From NCBI GenBank assembly GCA_038503075.1, contig JBCAML010000008.1, positions 124,001-188,000 of the forward strand: a DNA stretch of 64,000 nt. The letters are read 5' to 3'. How positions within the stretch are numbered: position 1 is the first letter of the stretch; each line of letters opens with the position of its first letter. Shown piece by piece: positions 1 to 11,649 of the stretch. Source of the stretch: Gyromitra esculenta (lineage: Eukaryota > Ascomycota > Pezizomycetes > Pezizales > Discinaceae). A model generated the notes under the pieces. That model had not been told where the DNA came from, made no database searches, and was given only the letters and a program-made list of their open reading frames with translations. The position numbers and the translations under genes are program-made.

Positions 1-64
1 GCTTGAGTTCTTGTCTGTCGAAATATACACTCTAATTAGGTAACTGCGATTAGTAGCGTTAATA

Positions 65-1801
65 ATGTCACCATCATTACGAAGCTCGTCCTTGGGCTTG
101 CTCTTCCTACTCGCTATATCCTTCATCATCCCGTTTACAACAGCCCTGTCGGGTAACCTACAGCCACGACAAGACGCAAAACTGCCAAAGCTCCTCGATT
201 TCGTTCCAGGTTGTGCGAAACAATGTGTTTATGCCAAGATCGCCCCAATGAACTGCGTTGGTGATCAGGTTGAGAGTTGTCTGTGCGGCGACGACCCGCA
301 AAACTTCAAAAATAGCATATGGCAATGTATTGATGGTGATTGCGGAGGCGGAGAATCTGATTCCCACCAGTCTGCCAAGGCGAGTTTGGAAGGTCTTTGT
401 GTGGTATCAGTATCAACTACCCCAGCAACCGGAAGCTCAGCGAGTACCCAGTCGACAAGTGATGCTCTGGCTCAAACGAGCTCGAAATCCTTTCAAAGCT
501 CTTCTGCTACGGCTGAGGCATATGTATCTTCTTTTACGGAGGGGGCTGTTTCCAAATCTGAGACCGTGCCTGTTTCTACTACAGCTGTCCCTGAAGGAGT
601 TGGTGCAAACAAGGAAGTGAAGAAAAGTCACGGGCTTCCGACGCCGGTAGTTATCGGCATTTCTATCGGCTCTTTTAGTTTTTTGACTGTCGTGGCTAGT
701 CTTCTTTACTACGCATTTGCGCGGAGGAGAAAAAATCACAGGAAGCAGATCCAATCAATGACGCTTGAGTCTGATTCTCCTCGTGGTGGAGCGACTCTTG
801 GTAGCAAGGTGAATCAAGGTGCTCTTGGCACCGGTATTTGGATGTCAATCTCGAATTCTAGTTCTACACTTGCGGGTAGTTATTATTCGTCTAACCAGCC
901 AGCCCCACCGATCGACACCAACGTGGCGGATGAGAAACCTAATGCTCATCGGGGCCCAAATATCTCTCCCATGTCACCGGTCAGCCCTATAATCCCCCAA
1001 GGATTCGAATTTGAAGAATCCGCCCAGGGAAGAGTTGTCGAATCACGGAAAATCATCGAGAATCCTCATCTCTTCGTACCGCCAACTGTTACATATACGC
1101 TCGCCAGCCCTATCGGAACCATAGGTCGGATAGAATCTCCAATTCCTCCAATGCTCGTTTCTTACAGACCACGATCTACTTCAGATTTCTCTATCCATTC
1201 CTATGATAGCGATCTGCCGGGTATGGCGATCTCAACAGATCTTCCAGTAGCTTCTCCAACGCCTCTGGACAACTCGTCTACAAATCGCCACCAATGCTCA
1301 GCTATTGTCACAATGAGACGTCATGACCATCCTAGCGACCCGCTCATCCCGTCAAGTCCTCCCCCAGAATATGTTCCTTCACCACTATCGGAAAGCTCCG
1401 AAAGCACGAGGTTGTCCCTGCAGTCATCTCATAGCCTGCAGGCGGGTGGTATCTCCCGATCCGACACGTTATCCTGGAGGCGAGAGCTCGACCGAGCCGC
1501 GGAATGCGCTGTTACACGCGTACTACATTCGGAGCAAAGTGTCAATGAGGAGATGGATGCTGCAAAGAGGCGAAAAGGCAGTATTCCAGGCCTCAAGAGG
1601 TTTTCGAGGAGGCTGAGTCGAGATGATAGGGCGGACGAGGAAAATCTGGTTGGCGGCGAAAAGAGCCCTGGATTTTGGAGAAGGTTTGGGTCGAAAAGTA
1701 GCCAGAACAGTCAGAGTTTGGGCAGCCCACCACGATCGTTTATGAGTAAACGGCTAAACAGTGGGGGTAGCGCACATTCTCGTACCGACCCAAATGTTTA
1801 G
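65..1801 (+). CDS. CFEM-domain single-pass membrane protein with long cytoplasmic tail
   Basis: This is an intronless 578-aa reading frame starting at the first ATG. Residues 1-28 form a signal peptide. A CFEM domain follows at about 45-113 with the eight expected cysteines at 50, 54, 64, 72, 74, 88, 93 and 112, including the diagnostic C-x-C pair. Residues 115-190 are a Ser/Thr-rich, probably O-glycosylated stalk, and about 194-218 form one transmembrane helix followed by the basic stop-transfer RRRK. The remaining ~355 residues are a Ser/Pro-rich, probably cytoplasmic tail with many potential phosphorylation sites and a basic C-terminal third. CFEM proteins are fungal surface proteins linked to haem/iron uptake, adhesion or signalling; the long tail here favours a receptor or sensor architecture over a GPI-anchored haem scavenger. 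The ligand cannot be read from sequence. Family confidence is high, function is inference. Confidence 0.9.
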   Translation: MSPSLRSSSLGLLFLLAISFIIPFTTALSGNLQPRQDAKLPKLLDFVPGCAKQCVYAKIAPMNCVGDQVESCLCGDDPQNFKNSIWQCIDGDCGGGESDSHQSAKASLEGLCVVSVSTTPATGSSASTQSTSDALAQTSSKSFQSSSATAEAYVSSFTEGAVSKSETVPVSTTAVPEGVGANKEVKKSHGLPTPVVIGISIGSFSFLTVVASLLYYAFARRRKNHRKQIQSMTLESDSPRGGATLGSKVNQGALGTGIWMSISNSSSTLAGSYYSSNQPAPPIDTNVADEKPNAHRGPNISPMSPVSPIIPQGFEFEESAQGRVVESRKIIENPHLFVPPTVTYTLASPIGTIGRIESPIPPMLVSYRPRSTSDFSIHSYDSDLPGMAISTDLPVASPTPLDNSSTNRHQCSAIVTMRRHDHPSDPLIPSSPPPEYVPSPLSESSESTRLSLQSSHSLQAGGISRSDTLSWRRELDRAAECAVTRVLHSEQSVNEEMDAAKRRKGSIPGLKRFSRRLSRDDRADEENLVGGEKSPGFWRRFGSKSSQNSQSLGSPPRSFMSKRLNSGGSAHSRTDPNV

Positions 1802-2958
1802 CAACGAGGGAAGGCGGGATAAATAACGCAATTGTAAATGATAATGTTTGGATAGTTTTCCGATAATTCTGTACCTTGAACATAGAAGATTGTATGATAG
1901 AAACGAGGCGGAGCAGTACATATGAGCTATTATCTTATCAAGGGGAAGTTATTCCGCGCCTTTCGTTGAATACTTTGGCGTTCGTTTCTTTTGTCAGTTT
2001 TTGTTTTGTTGTTTTGTTTTGTTTTTCTGTCGGAGGTTGTGGCAACTGCTGGGTGTTCAGCTTGCGTATAGCTGTTGATTGAACATGGTTGGTCCTTGGG
2101 GCTGAAAAATACCGTGGAGATGTTTATTTGATCGGAGAGATGACGCACTATGTGCGTACCCTTGCTTGCAGCTTGGCGTCACTCCAGAGAAAGGAGATCT
2201 CGAACGCCATCTATCGAAACTCATTGAACTGAGTGTTTGAGCCTAGGCCGGGCAATATTTCTCAAGAGTCAAGTCCCTATTGCGGCGCGAGTGTTGGTTC
2301 AATGTTTTTTTCTTTTGTTTGTTTAAGGCCCATCCAGGGATTCGGAATGGGCCTGGGAATCTGTGCCACAAAGTCTGTAGTCTGCAAGTTAAGGTTCACT
2401 GTAGATTTGAATGCTCTCTTTTCTTCCTCTTATTTTGTATCTAAACCTACCTGCCCAGACAAGAAGTATTCCATATTCTTCATTTGTCGAAAGATTCTGC
2501 TGCAGGCCCGCTTTCTCACCGCTCTGATGCCACGTCTATAGGCATTCCTGCGGACGATGCTAAGCATCTGTGCGGTGTATGTAGGCTCGCAGCTATCCAG
2601 TTCCGAAAGCCTCAGTCGAAGCTGCATGTTAATCCCAAGAATTTGAGGAAGTACATGTAGGTACATACCTCATCGCTGATGTATGGAAGGGCGCAAGCTA
2701 TAGGCTTTAGCAATCGTAGGAAAAAAAATTTTCCTCTGATATCATGTATGGACATCGAAAGAAGAATCGGAAGAGAACTTGAGAAGAGCATGGTTATACG
2801 TGGCTTCCCGCTGTAGAGAATAGGAACCAAGATGAGGCGGACGCTTGAGTGGACGAGGCGGAGTGCCTGGTTCTAATAGGTGGTCAGCCATTTAAAATTA
2901 TCCTGGGCGTGGAAGTGGGCAAAGCTTAAGGGGAAAAAAAAAGTGGTCTTCATCCAGC
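1802..2958. other. intergenic, no gene seen
   Basis: This is the 3' flank of the CFEM gene and the upstream region of the AAA ATPase. Only short chance frames are present. One copy of the palindrome TACATGTA lies at 2652-2659, followed directly by a GTACAT half copy. A small hairpin (GGCCCAT...ATGGGCC) sits near 2328-2354. Confidence 0.6.
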
Positions 2959-3060
2959 TATAAATAAAAAATAAGTAACATAAGCTCTCTCTCCTTAAAA
3001 GTATCTTGAATCAATTGTTTCTCCTTCTCTTCCTCTTTCATCACCGAGACCTAGAGAGTA
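2959..3060 (+). promoter_or_regulatory. TATA-like box and pyrimidine-rich leader of the AAA ATPase gene
   Basis: TATAAATA occurs at 2959-2966 and is followed from about 2984 to 3047 by a CT-rich stretch, the usual look of a fungal core promoter and transcription start. A GTATGT donor at 3059 with a CTAAC-like branch point at about 3082 suggests an intron in the 5' UTR. Neither the TSS nor the UTR intron can be proven without RNA data. Confidence 0.45.
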
Positions 3061-3207
3061 TGTATTCCATTCCTCCCCTCCCCTAACTGATGTTTGTGGT
3101 TCCTGTTCTATTCTCACATTTACTAAAACCTCTCCAGACAAGTTGAGATAGCAGGATACGGATCAATTTATCGTCAGGCTCATGCTCGCTTTGTCAGCTT
3201 GCTAATA

Positions 3208-6200
3208 ATGGTTAAGCAACCTTTACAAGATACGGCAAGCGTTGCCACTCCCATGTCCCCCGAAGCTGCTCGGCTCTTAGACCAGTACAGAAAGAAACAG
3301 GATAGTCTGGCTCTGGAGTTTGAGCGAGAGTTAAGAAAGTTAGGTGCCGGGCAACCCCTGTCTCACGATAACCCGGGAGCAACAGTAGTAAGAGAAGACT
3401 TAAGCACCAACTCCTCATCTCCAGACAACAGCAGCGATGAAATAGATGGGCCAAGTGACTCGTCAGAAGATGGAGACTCGAAAAATTCATTGCCACCCCC
3501 AGCAGACCCGAGCAAACCAGCTACTGCCACCACTCTTGTCAAGCGCGAGAAGCCTGGTATGAGGACAAACAAAACGTCAAAATTGAAAACTAAGGAATCG
3601 GGGTCTAAATCTAAAAAGAAACAGGCAAAGGAAAACAAAAAGGCCTCCGAGAAGAAACAGGAAACCAACGGGATAAATCTCACCTCCTGTGCCAGTATAT
3701 CGCGATTTCTGCCTCCCGGATATGTCATGGGCATGAAGCCTGATGGGTCTGTTGCTAATGGTGTGAGCCCTGATGGCGAGAAGAAAGAGCGGATAAGAGC
3801 TAGCAAGACGGAATTTAAGAGGCTCGATGAATTGTATGTATTCCGATCCTTTTTCTTGTGGCGATAGTTGCACGCTCTGGCTGGAGGTGTATATAGGAAA
3901 TGGGTGACTGAACGATTTCACAGATATAACAAGGCAATCCACGACTTCTACCTTGCCGAATCTAGTTCATCGCCTTCTACGAAAGACGACAAATGGGAAG
4001 AGTATATCTTTATTGTAAGAAGAAGATTTGGTACGAATACTTCCTGTCGAGTCAGATTACGCTTCTTGAGTGGTGCTAATGAGTTTCCTACAATAAAGAC
4101 TGGCAGAATAAGTTCCAAAAAACTTACGTCGACATCAAAAGCGTCGAGTTACGAGGAATCCTGAGAGAAGTGCTGAAAGACGTTTCTGGTATCGGGTTAA
4201 GAGAAGATAAGCCAACGGTAGGTGATAAAACGCTGAAGAATTCACTGATATCCTTCGTAAAGATGGGGGATTAGAGGGGATCTAGTATCTACCAGACTAT
4301 ATCCTATATATTATGTTTTCTGACAATGAGTTCACAAATCCAGATTGATCCCAACCTTCTATTCAACTATCTTCCCCAGCTAGTAGTCGAACTCTCAAAA
4401 GCAAAAGCACCCCCGAAAAACGAACGAAACTCAACCTTAATTTTGCACCTTACGCTTCTTAATCAGTATATCGCTGCCGATTACGCTCCAATTGCCAAGA
4501 GACTCTACCCACTCCTTGCTCACCACGAAATTACCTTTGATCTTCTTTGGGCGCTCTTCTTGCCTAATACACTTGTTCATACTATCTGCGCTGGCTCCGG
4601 CGAGTCCCGCTGTCTGAAGTTGGACTGGGGCGAGCAGAAAGAAACTCTTGAGCGTGGTAGATTCTTCCAACTCGATTGCCACTATATCGATTATGATGGA
4701 AGGACTTTTGGAGAAGCAAATGCAGTACTCGAGATTGATGAATTTAGAGGCACAAGGAGGATTGACAGCCTCAGAGTTTTCCCATTGGCATATCATGGAG
4801 AGGAAAAAGAAGTTCGAGAAAGGCTTATTGAGCGTGGAAGAAAGTTTGGATCTCTCAGAGGGATGCACTACAAATTCTACAAAGGGCTGGCATTTTTCAA
4901 ACGAAAGAGAGGGGCAGTTAGATTGAATGTCAATGGACGCATAATGGTTGACCCTAGAACATTCAGACGGATCAACCCCAACTATCGTATGAGTCCCGTC
5001 AAGGATTCTTCTCATTCCGCAACCTCCACCTTAGGGAACGAGGACGATTCTGAAAACGAGAATGAGGACGAGGACGATGAAGGTTGTGGAGTTGATGAGG
5101 AGGACGAGATAGAAATTAACGCACCGACAAACGGCGTTAAGGCGAACGCAAGTGCTGGAGGAGTTGCCAGTGTCCTCGAACATGTATTTGCGAAGAAACC
5201 GCAAAGGTCTTACTTTATTGGCCCTGATGGAAAAATTAACTTGAAGCTTATCGGAGGTGCGATTGAGGCAGCGACAGCGAAGAAGAAGCTTCTAGAAAAC
5301 GGAAAAGAAGGGGCTCGGGAGCAAGGTCCAAAAGAAGAATTGAATCCAGAGGAAATGACAGAGGAAGAACTGCTACTTTGCTCACCCACAGTCTTGGGTT
5401 TCAGCTTTGGGGATAAGTTATGGGGTATGTTCCAGTCTTTCGCCACGCTAATATTTCCAAATACTGATTCATTTGGATTATGATAGCTGAGTTTGCGGTG
5501 GCACATATTGAGGAAATCAAGTTTAACCCCGATGCCTTCGAGAGTCTTGTGCTTCCGGAAGCGCAGAAAACCATCGTGAGAGCACTTGTGGAAAGTCACA
5601 CGGGAAATGGAGGATCGAAGGTTACTTTTGATGACGTTATCAAAGGTAAGGGCAAAGGACTGGTAGCTGTATTGCAGTAAGTCACCCTGGTAATTTTTTT
5701 TGATTTTATTCTAACATCATCGAAGCGGTCGACCTGGAGTCGGAAAGACGTTGACAGCAGAGGGGATTTCTGAGTTCTTGAAACGACCTCTCTACATGGT
5801 ATGTTTTCTTAATCGGGTGGGACCCAAGTTCTTATTGTTGGTGTTCTGACATATGCGTACGTTTAGGTTGGTGCTGGTGAATTAGGCACAGATCCTAGGG
5901 CTCTTGAGGCCCAACTTTCACGGATCTTGGACATTGCGCACGTTTGGGGGGCCGTCCTGCTGTTGGATGAGGCAGATGTGTTCCTAGAACGGAGATCTGT
6001 TCATGACCTACAACGGAATGCACTAGTTTCGGTTTTCCTGAGGCTATTGGAATATTTTCAGGGCATCCTTTTTTTGACCACCAACCGCGTCGAGACTTTC
6101 GATGAGGCATTTCAAAGCAGGATCCACATCGCGCTGAGATACAGTGATCTTGATGTGAAGGCCAAGAGAATCATCTGGAATACATTCTTGGGTATGGTGG

Positions 6201-6575
6201 TGAAGGAGGAATGCACAGCTGGCGAGACGCAGAGGCAAATCGTCTCAAAGCAACAGTTGGAGGAATTGGCAAGAAGACAGCTCAACGGCAGACAAGTACG
6301 TGCTATTCGAGGAAGAGAAAAAGCCTCCTTTCACAAATGAAAACAAAATCTCTGATTAGATACTGACGTCGTATTTGTTCGCCTTGCAGATAAAAAATGC
6401 CGTGAGAACGGCACAGGCACTCGCGGTGAACAAAAACGAAAAACTATCGATGGAACACTTAAACCTAGTCCTAGCAGTAACTGAGGGGTTTGAACATGAT
6501 TTGAAGGGAACTGGACAGCTTGAGAGTACGAGAAACCCCCTGGTAGAAAGGTGCAGTTTTTTCGAACTTGGCTAA
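3208..6575 (+). CDS. DUF7025-type AAA ATPase (8 exons)
   Basis: Exons are 3208-3833, 3924-4030, 4099-4217, 4344-5424, 5487-5676, 5726-5798, 5867-6295 and 6390-6575. All junctions are GT/AG and phase-consistent, giving 936 aa. The first in-frame ATG is at 3208. The N-terminal ~200 residues are charged and disordered. The middle (about 210-560) has the layout of the fungal DUF7025 region that precedes this AAA type, including WGEQKE and FDYDGRTFG-like stretches with an acidic insert. The C-terminal AAA module shows Walker A GRPGVGKT, Walker B LLLDEAD, sensor 1 LTTNR and a SRIH segment with the arginine-finger position. These ATPases resemble the Bcs1/26S-type clade, but their substrates are unknown. 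The Walker A has Arg where relatives usually have Pro. An alternative last intron (6550 to about 6594) would extend the C terminus. Confidence 0.87.
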
Positions 6576-7832
6576 CAACCACTCACTAAATGTAGGTATG
6601 ATGTCGTATGCATAGATGTTTGGAGGCTTAGTGTTCACCTTGCAGCAAAGAGCCGTGTCTCACTAACAGGTGCCGCTGCCGTGCCAACCCTTCATCGGCT
6701 GTTATGTTTTTCTTTCTTTCTTTCTTCTACTTGAGGTCTCGGGACTTGTTTGTCAAAGTAGTGGCAATTATTTATCGCTTGGGTTTTGGGGTTACAGTAT
6801 GATTGGTAGATCAATTGGAGTATTGGGGGAAAAAAAATTAAAGGATAAAAGGTGGAAGGGACTGGGTTATAAATTGTGTTTCCTCTGGCGCGCGTTGTTT
6901 GTAGATTATCACCAACAAATTAAACCAATTGCTTTTCTGTCACAGAGCACTGGTACCGTTTACCATTTGTAAATCGAAGTGACCCATACCCAATTACCGT
7001 AGGCAGGACGAGAGTGCCATATACCCTGAATAAAAGGATCCAAGGATCAGCCCTGAAACCCAGTAGTAATTACGTGTGTCCTTATGAGACGGCTCGATTT
7101 TAATTTTCGTTGTGGAATGATAAGTATACCCATTGAATTGCAATTGGTGGTAGCCCCATTTAGTGCGCGCTAGAATTTGACCGATTGAAGACTTAACCGA
7201 CTCGAACCTCTTTCCCATCCACCAGAAACCCCCCCTTCTAAGACCTCTCTGCTTTATAGCTTCTTTCTTGAAATATGCCCAAAGTACTAGTATTATTGCC
7301 TGCGTGTATAATTAATCTATCTATCTATCTAGTATTATTGCCAACCTCACTACATAATGCCGAGTGATGCGTGATGAGGGCCTACCGGTGGGTAAATGGG
7401 TAGGCTGAAACCGTGTCACTAAGAGTTATACAAACACACTGAACGATATCAAGATACATTGAGGTGTGGGTGGGCCGATCGAACAATGATGGACCCAACG
7501 AATCGTGATTTGACCTTGAGAGGAACCCCCAGGCACGTTTTTCTATACCCAGCGATTACCTCTCGATCTGCGTGAATCCCACATTAAGTCTAGTTACCGC
7601 AAAATAAAAACTGTGTGGGTGTTAAAAAAGACTTGACTGGCCGAAAAGATCCTGCTTGTCATCGGGGTCCTAACATCCACCACCGTTTCTCTCCCTTCTA
7701 GATTTTCTATGGTAGAGAATTCTGCGTTTTTTGTTTGGAACAAACTTGAATTGGTTGGGCGGAGGCTTTTTCCTGGCATACCGTGTATGGTATAAAACAT
7801 ATGCCTGTGAGAGGTGAAAGGGTACACAGAGG

Positions 7833-7982
7833 GTACTCGGGGCAGGCATTTAGTGCCCGAACATACAAGTGGCATGCAGGGTTTTCTAACCAGCCAGAAA
7901 GCTGAAATTCACCTTACCGTCCAATGGACCAAGACCCTCCAGCAGCTTGCATGTTCAGGTACTAAATGCCTGCTCCGAGTAC
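7833..7982. repeat. fold-back inverted repeat with 37-bp arms
   Basis: The arm at 7833-7869 (starting GTACTCGGGGCAGGCATT) is the reverse complement of 7946-7982 with four mismatches, all transitions. The 76-bp loop carries no gene. This looks like a miniature inverted-repeat or hairpin element whose arms diverged by C-to-T/G-to-A change. No clean target-site duplication is visible outside the arms. Confidence 0.6.
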
Positions 7983-8333
7983 TACAAGTACACAGTAGGT
8001 ATCCCAGCCTAACGAAATACACGGGACAAATATTAGAACCCGGATTTTGGAGAAAACTCGGTTAGGTCTAGTAGGGTAATTACATGTAGCTTTGAGCCAG
8101 CAACCCTAGATTAGAGTATAATCACCCCCAAGCCAGCGAATTTGTAATCACTATGCCTAAGGTGGACTAGTGAAGTGGCATCTCCGGCATGCCAAGTCAC
8201 TTACCTCTCCAGCTAACAGGTACGGTAGCTGATCTCAAAATCTTGATGAAGTGTGATTCTGGGCGATTGTTGTACACACGAGAAAAAGCAGCCTTCAGTC
8301 GATAATGATGACGAGCTCTACTGTACCAACAAT

Positions 8334-8356
8334 CGGATCACCGGATCACCGGATCA
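8334..8356. repeat. short tandem repeat, unit CGGATCAC
   Basis: Almost three copies of an 8-bp unit lie in the upstream region of the secreted-protein pseudogene. Function is unknown; it could be chance or a tandem regulator site. Confidence 0.45.
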
Positions 8357-8585
8357 ACACATGTTTCATACAATCTGTGGAGGTACCTCCTTTTTCCCAG
8401 TCTCGGCGACTAAGTTCCCCGATGCATGAATACGTATGTAGCACGTGGTGTTCAGCTCTCCCCCAGACACCAGATACCAGTGAGCAGAGTACTTCTAGAA
8501 ACCCATTTCTCTCCAGATGGGCTTCAACCACAAGTCACATTCATCCATCAAGCAATCTATCTATCCACTCTATCACACAACTACG

Positions 8586-9491
8586 ATGTCTGTGAAAACC
8601 TTTGTTGCCCTCCTGGCTACCCTACCAGTTATTGTTGCTTCCTCTAGCCCCCCAGGATAGGTAACGGTGGAAGATACGGGTTTAAGAGTTGTACAAGTAG
8701 GAAACCAAGTCCAGGGAAAGTTAGCTGTATCAACGCAAGCTCTTCCTATGGCTTTTTATACTATCACTATAGCTAACTATACCCCTAGTTTGATACGATC
8801 AAAACCGATCCCAAGAATGGCACGGCCGACGCTCCGAAAGACTACACAGGCCTAAAATTCAGCACACAGTTCTCAGCCATCAATATCACAACAGTCTCTA
8901 ACAGGATACCTCCGGAGAACAAAAACTCCGCCGTATCCTCACCAAATGCACTCATTGGGTCGAGATACAATCCACATGATAGAAAAGATAAATCCCCGGC
9001 CAGTTTTAGTGTAGAGAAGGGATCGTTTGATCTATTCGGTTTCTACATGCAACCGATGGCAAGCCCGCCACCGAGGACTATCTTTATTACTGCATACTCA
9101 GCTAACGGGGAAGACAAATTCTCGTAAGTGATAGTTTATAATTTGTCTTCCTTTCATCTATCTACGCGCGCCACAAGTAGCTAATACTAATGCCTTAAAT
9201 TTTTAAAGTTACACTCAATCCTTCATATGGTCCACGAAAGAGCCGATCTACTTCGATACAGAAAATGATGCAGGCCCAGAACCATGAGACGTCTTAAAAA
9301 AGGTCGAGGTATGGGCTGAATATGGTAGTGATAACTGGGAGTTTTTTATTGATGACATATGGTTTCGGTAAGTTCTATCACTATTGATGCTGTAGAGTGA
9401 ATTGATCAGTCCTAATTATTTCGGTGATGGTAGATGGGGTAACGATATCAAATCTACTACCGAAGCGAAATATATCGAAGGACTGAAGTAA
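8586..9491 (+). pseudogene. small secreted fungal protein, broken by two nonsense codons
   Basis: Four exons (8586-8660, 8789-9123, 9209-9367, 9434-9491) join in perfect phase to 209 codons. The first encodes a clear signal peptide (MSVKTFVALLATLPVIVAS). The body reads like a fungal secreted beta-sandwich protein: FDLFGFYM near the middle, then KVEVWAEYG and WEFFIDDIW near the C terminus. The pattern is familiar from uncharacterised secreted proteins of ascomycetes. The frame is interrupted by TAG at 8658-8660, exactly at the exon 1 donor, and by TGA at 9285-9287. Introns have good donors, and the first has a GCTAAC branch point. Because only two stops break an otherwise regular structure, inactivation looks recent. 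Stop-codon readthrough or sequencing error are alternatives. No enzymatic function can be assigned. Confidence 0.7.
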
Positions 9492-10018
9492 TCATATTGA
9501 GGCAACATTGAATATTGAGTCCTATATAGCGGTTATATGTCACCTATACAGATTTATGGCACACGCAAGGCCCGGTAATAAAATTAAAAGGTCAAATGAA
9601 CCAAGCTAGCTAGCTATACATACAACGATAGCATGAGGAACTATTCATCGGCAATCACTCGGCCGATCAGTCGATGCTAGACGTTGGGGATACTGTGACA
9701 AACCTCATCACTCAATAGTAGAGTAAAAATATTATCTACACAACCGAAAAGTGCTGTTAGGTTTTATGTTCCGCATACATCCGATAGCTCCGCTACCCTG
9801 CATCGAGCGAAGTCTAGGTTGATGCTTAATTCGCTGAGTAAAGGGTTGCTGAGTACAGTGTAACATACAATGTGCTTCAAGGTCGTGTAACCTGTGTATG
9901 TTTCAACGGCCCGAGTACATAGGTGTATGTACGGTCAGCCAGCAGCATCAAAACTATTTACCGTTCCCATCGGATGACATAGCCTAGTCTCAATATGGAG
10001 ATGACGATGATCCGCGGA

Positions 10019-10372
10019 TTATTCCTCTGATAATTTTGATGGTTGCTTAGCATCTAGCCAATCCCAGCTCCTCATGCTCAGGAACTTCTTCATGGGTTGC
10101 AACTTGGCTTCGGTCGTTTTAAAAATTTGGGTCCCAAGGTTCAAACACTGTCCGAGACGTTTAAGATCTGGTTACCGGTGCTCCTGCATAGAATTGGGGG
10201 TTAACGTACCCCGGCTATTTTCGATAAATACGAGTGCATTTTCGTGATCAGGGCCGGACATATTGAGACCCATTGCGTGACCTTTCCACGTGTAGGTAGC
10301 ATCGATTACATAAATTTCAGAAATGAGGAAGAGGCATCTAGTACCCTTGATGTCGACGCGTGACAGGATGTG
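10019..10372 (-). pseudogene. coding relic of unknown protein with one internal stop
   Basis: On the minus strand a single frame of 118 codons runs from just after a TAA at 10373-10375 to a TAA at 10019-10021, broken only by TAA at 10172-10174. Before the break it reads ISEIYVIDATYTWKGHAMG and GPDHENALVFIENS; after it, a helical basic segment with KKFLSMRSWDWLDAKQ. The coding-like composition over 100 codons and a break explained by one C-to-T change (CAA to TAA) argue for a pseudogene exon rather than chance. I do not recognise the family, and upstream exons were not found. Confidence 0.4.
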
Positions 10373-11649
10373 TTAGCGATACACGCATATGTTTTGTAGC
10401 GTATCACATCAATAGCTTTAATGGAGCAAGGCAACCGTGGGAATAGAGAGATATGAATAAACCGAATGGGGCTATGGGGTATTTATTAAAGCATTAATTA
10501 TTAAGTGAGCTTCTTATTGCCCGCGAAAAGGATCACGACCACGCACCATTCCCTAGGAGGCTTGATGCGGAAACCAAAAAATATTTTCTCGTACAGCATG
10601 TGTGCCTAGTTTTCGCTTTTATAGCATCCCCATAGTTATGATCTAAGGAAGTATCATAAATTCCAAATCTCAGGTATAAGTACACGTAAGTCGTTTCAAA
10701 GTATCTAGAATCGCTGCCCAAATACCTCACTTAGTGGCTATATCTATTTAAGTATTCTAATTTTACCTAGCCAAGGTTACATGTACTTAATAGTACCCCA
10801 GGTTTTATTATACCAAAGAGCCATACAGAACTCGATCCCCAAGGTAGCATGCTATTTTCTTAGATCGATACACGCACCCCTTCGACACCTACAACCATGT
10901 ACAACCATGCACATACCCACTTCAAACCCTTATTCATAACCCAGTAAACTCCGCTAAGCACGGGTCTGCTATTGCTTCCGTTTGCTTCGTCACATACTCC
11001 GTAGTACAAGTGAGTGGTTCATCGCAACCCGAGTTCGATCAGTTTTCAAACATCCTCTCCGCAGTGTCTTTTTCTAGAAGGTAACTAACAAATGAAGGAG
11101 CCTGTTAGTACCTAATCTCAAAACTAGCTTCGAATAGCTGCCCTCGTGTAGCAATAAACGGCGATGATCACGACCAGCCCCCACTAGGTTGGCGGTGGGC
11201 AGGCGGCCCTACAAGGGCATAACGATGGTTTGATCATTTGATATTTCCCTCCACAGATCCTACGACATCGATGAGTTGGCTAGACGATGGCTACGTGCCT
11301 GCCATGCGTGAGCCTCGCCAACAACTGGTCTATCGGATACTCCCAACCAACAGTCACTTCCTTCGACCACAAATTTCGAACGGGAAGAAAGAAAAAAAAT
11401 AATGATGATACGGGAACAAGAGAAGACGCACGGAGAATACTTGCTCTTCCTACCAGGATAACTAGCTTGGTAAAAATTCTTAAAAGTGAGCTGTCTTTTG
11501 GTGTGGTGTAATCATCTGTGCATACCCGCCCTTCGATACACTCTACCTATAAGACGACCCTTCTTCTTGATTCTTGGACCAGTTACTGGTACCGGAGATA
11601 AACCGATTCTTTTTTTCCGTCTGCATTATCTGAGATTGAGAGAGAAAAA
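10373..11649. other. spacer upstream of the LaeA-like gene
   Basis: No coding exon is recognised here; a short frame at 11287-11511 looks like chance. TACATGTA occurs at 10778-10785. The 9492-10018 stretch to the left is likewise empty. This region and its left neighbour are AT-rich and contain many stops in all frames. Confidence 0.5.

Larger units (their letters stand above)
6576..8585. other. gene-poor AT-rich spacer
   Basis: No convincing coding exon is visible. It contains a CTAT microsatellite at about 7317-7330, the fold-back repeat at 7833-7982, a TACATGTA at 8081-8088 and a triple CGGATCAC repeat at 8334-8356. It marks the left edge of an accessory-looking stretch. Confidence 0.5.
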
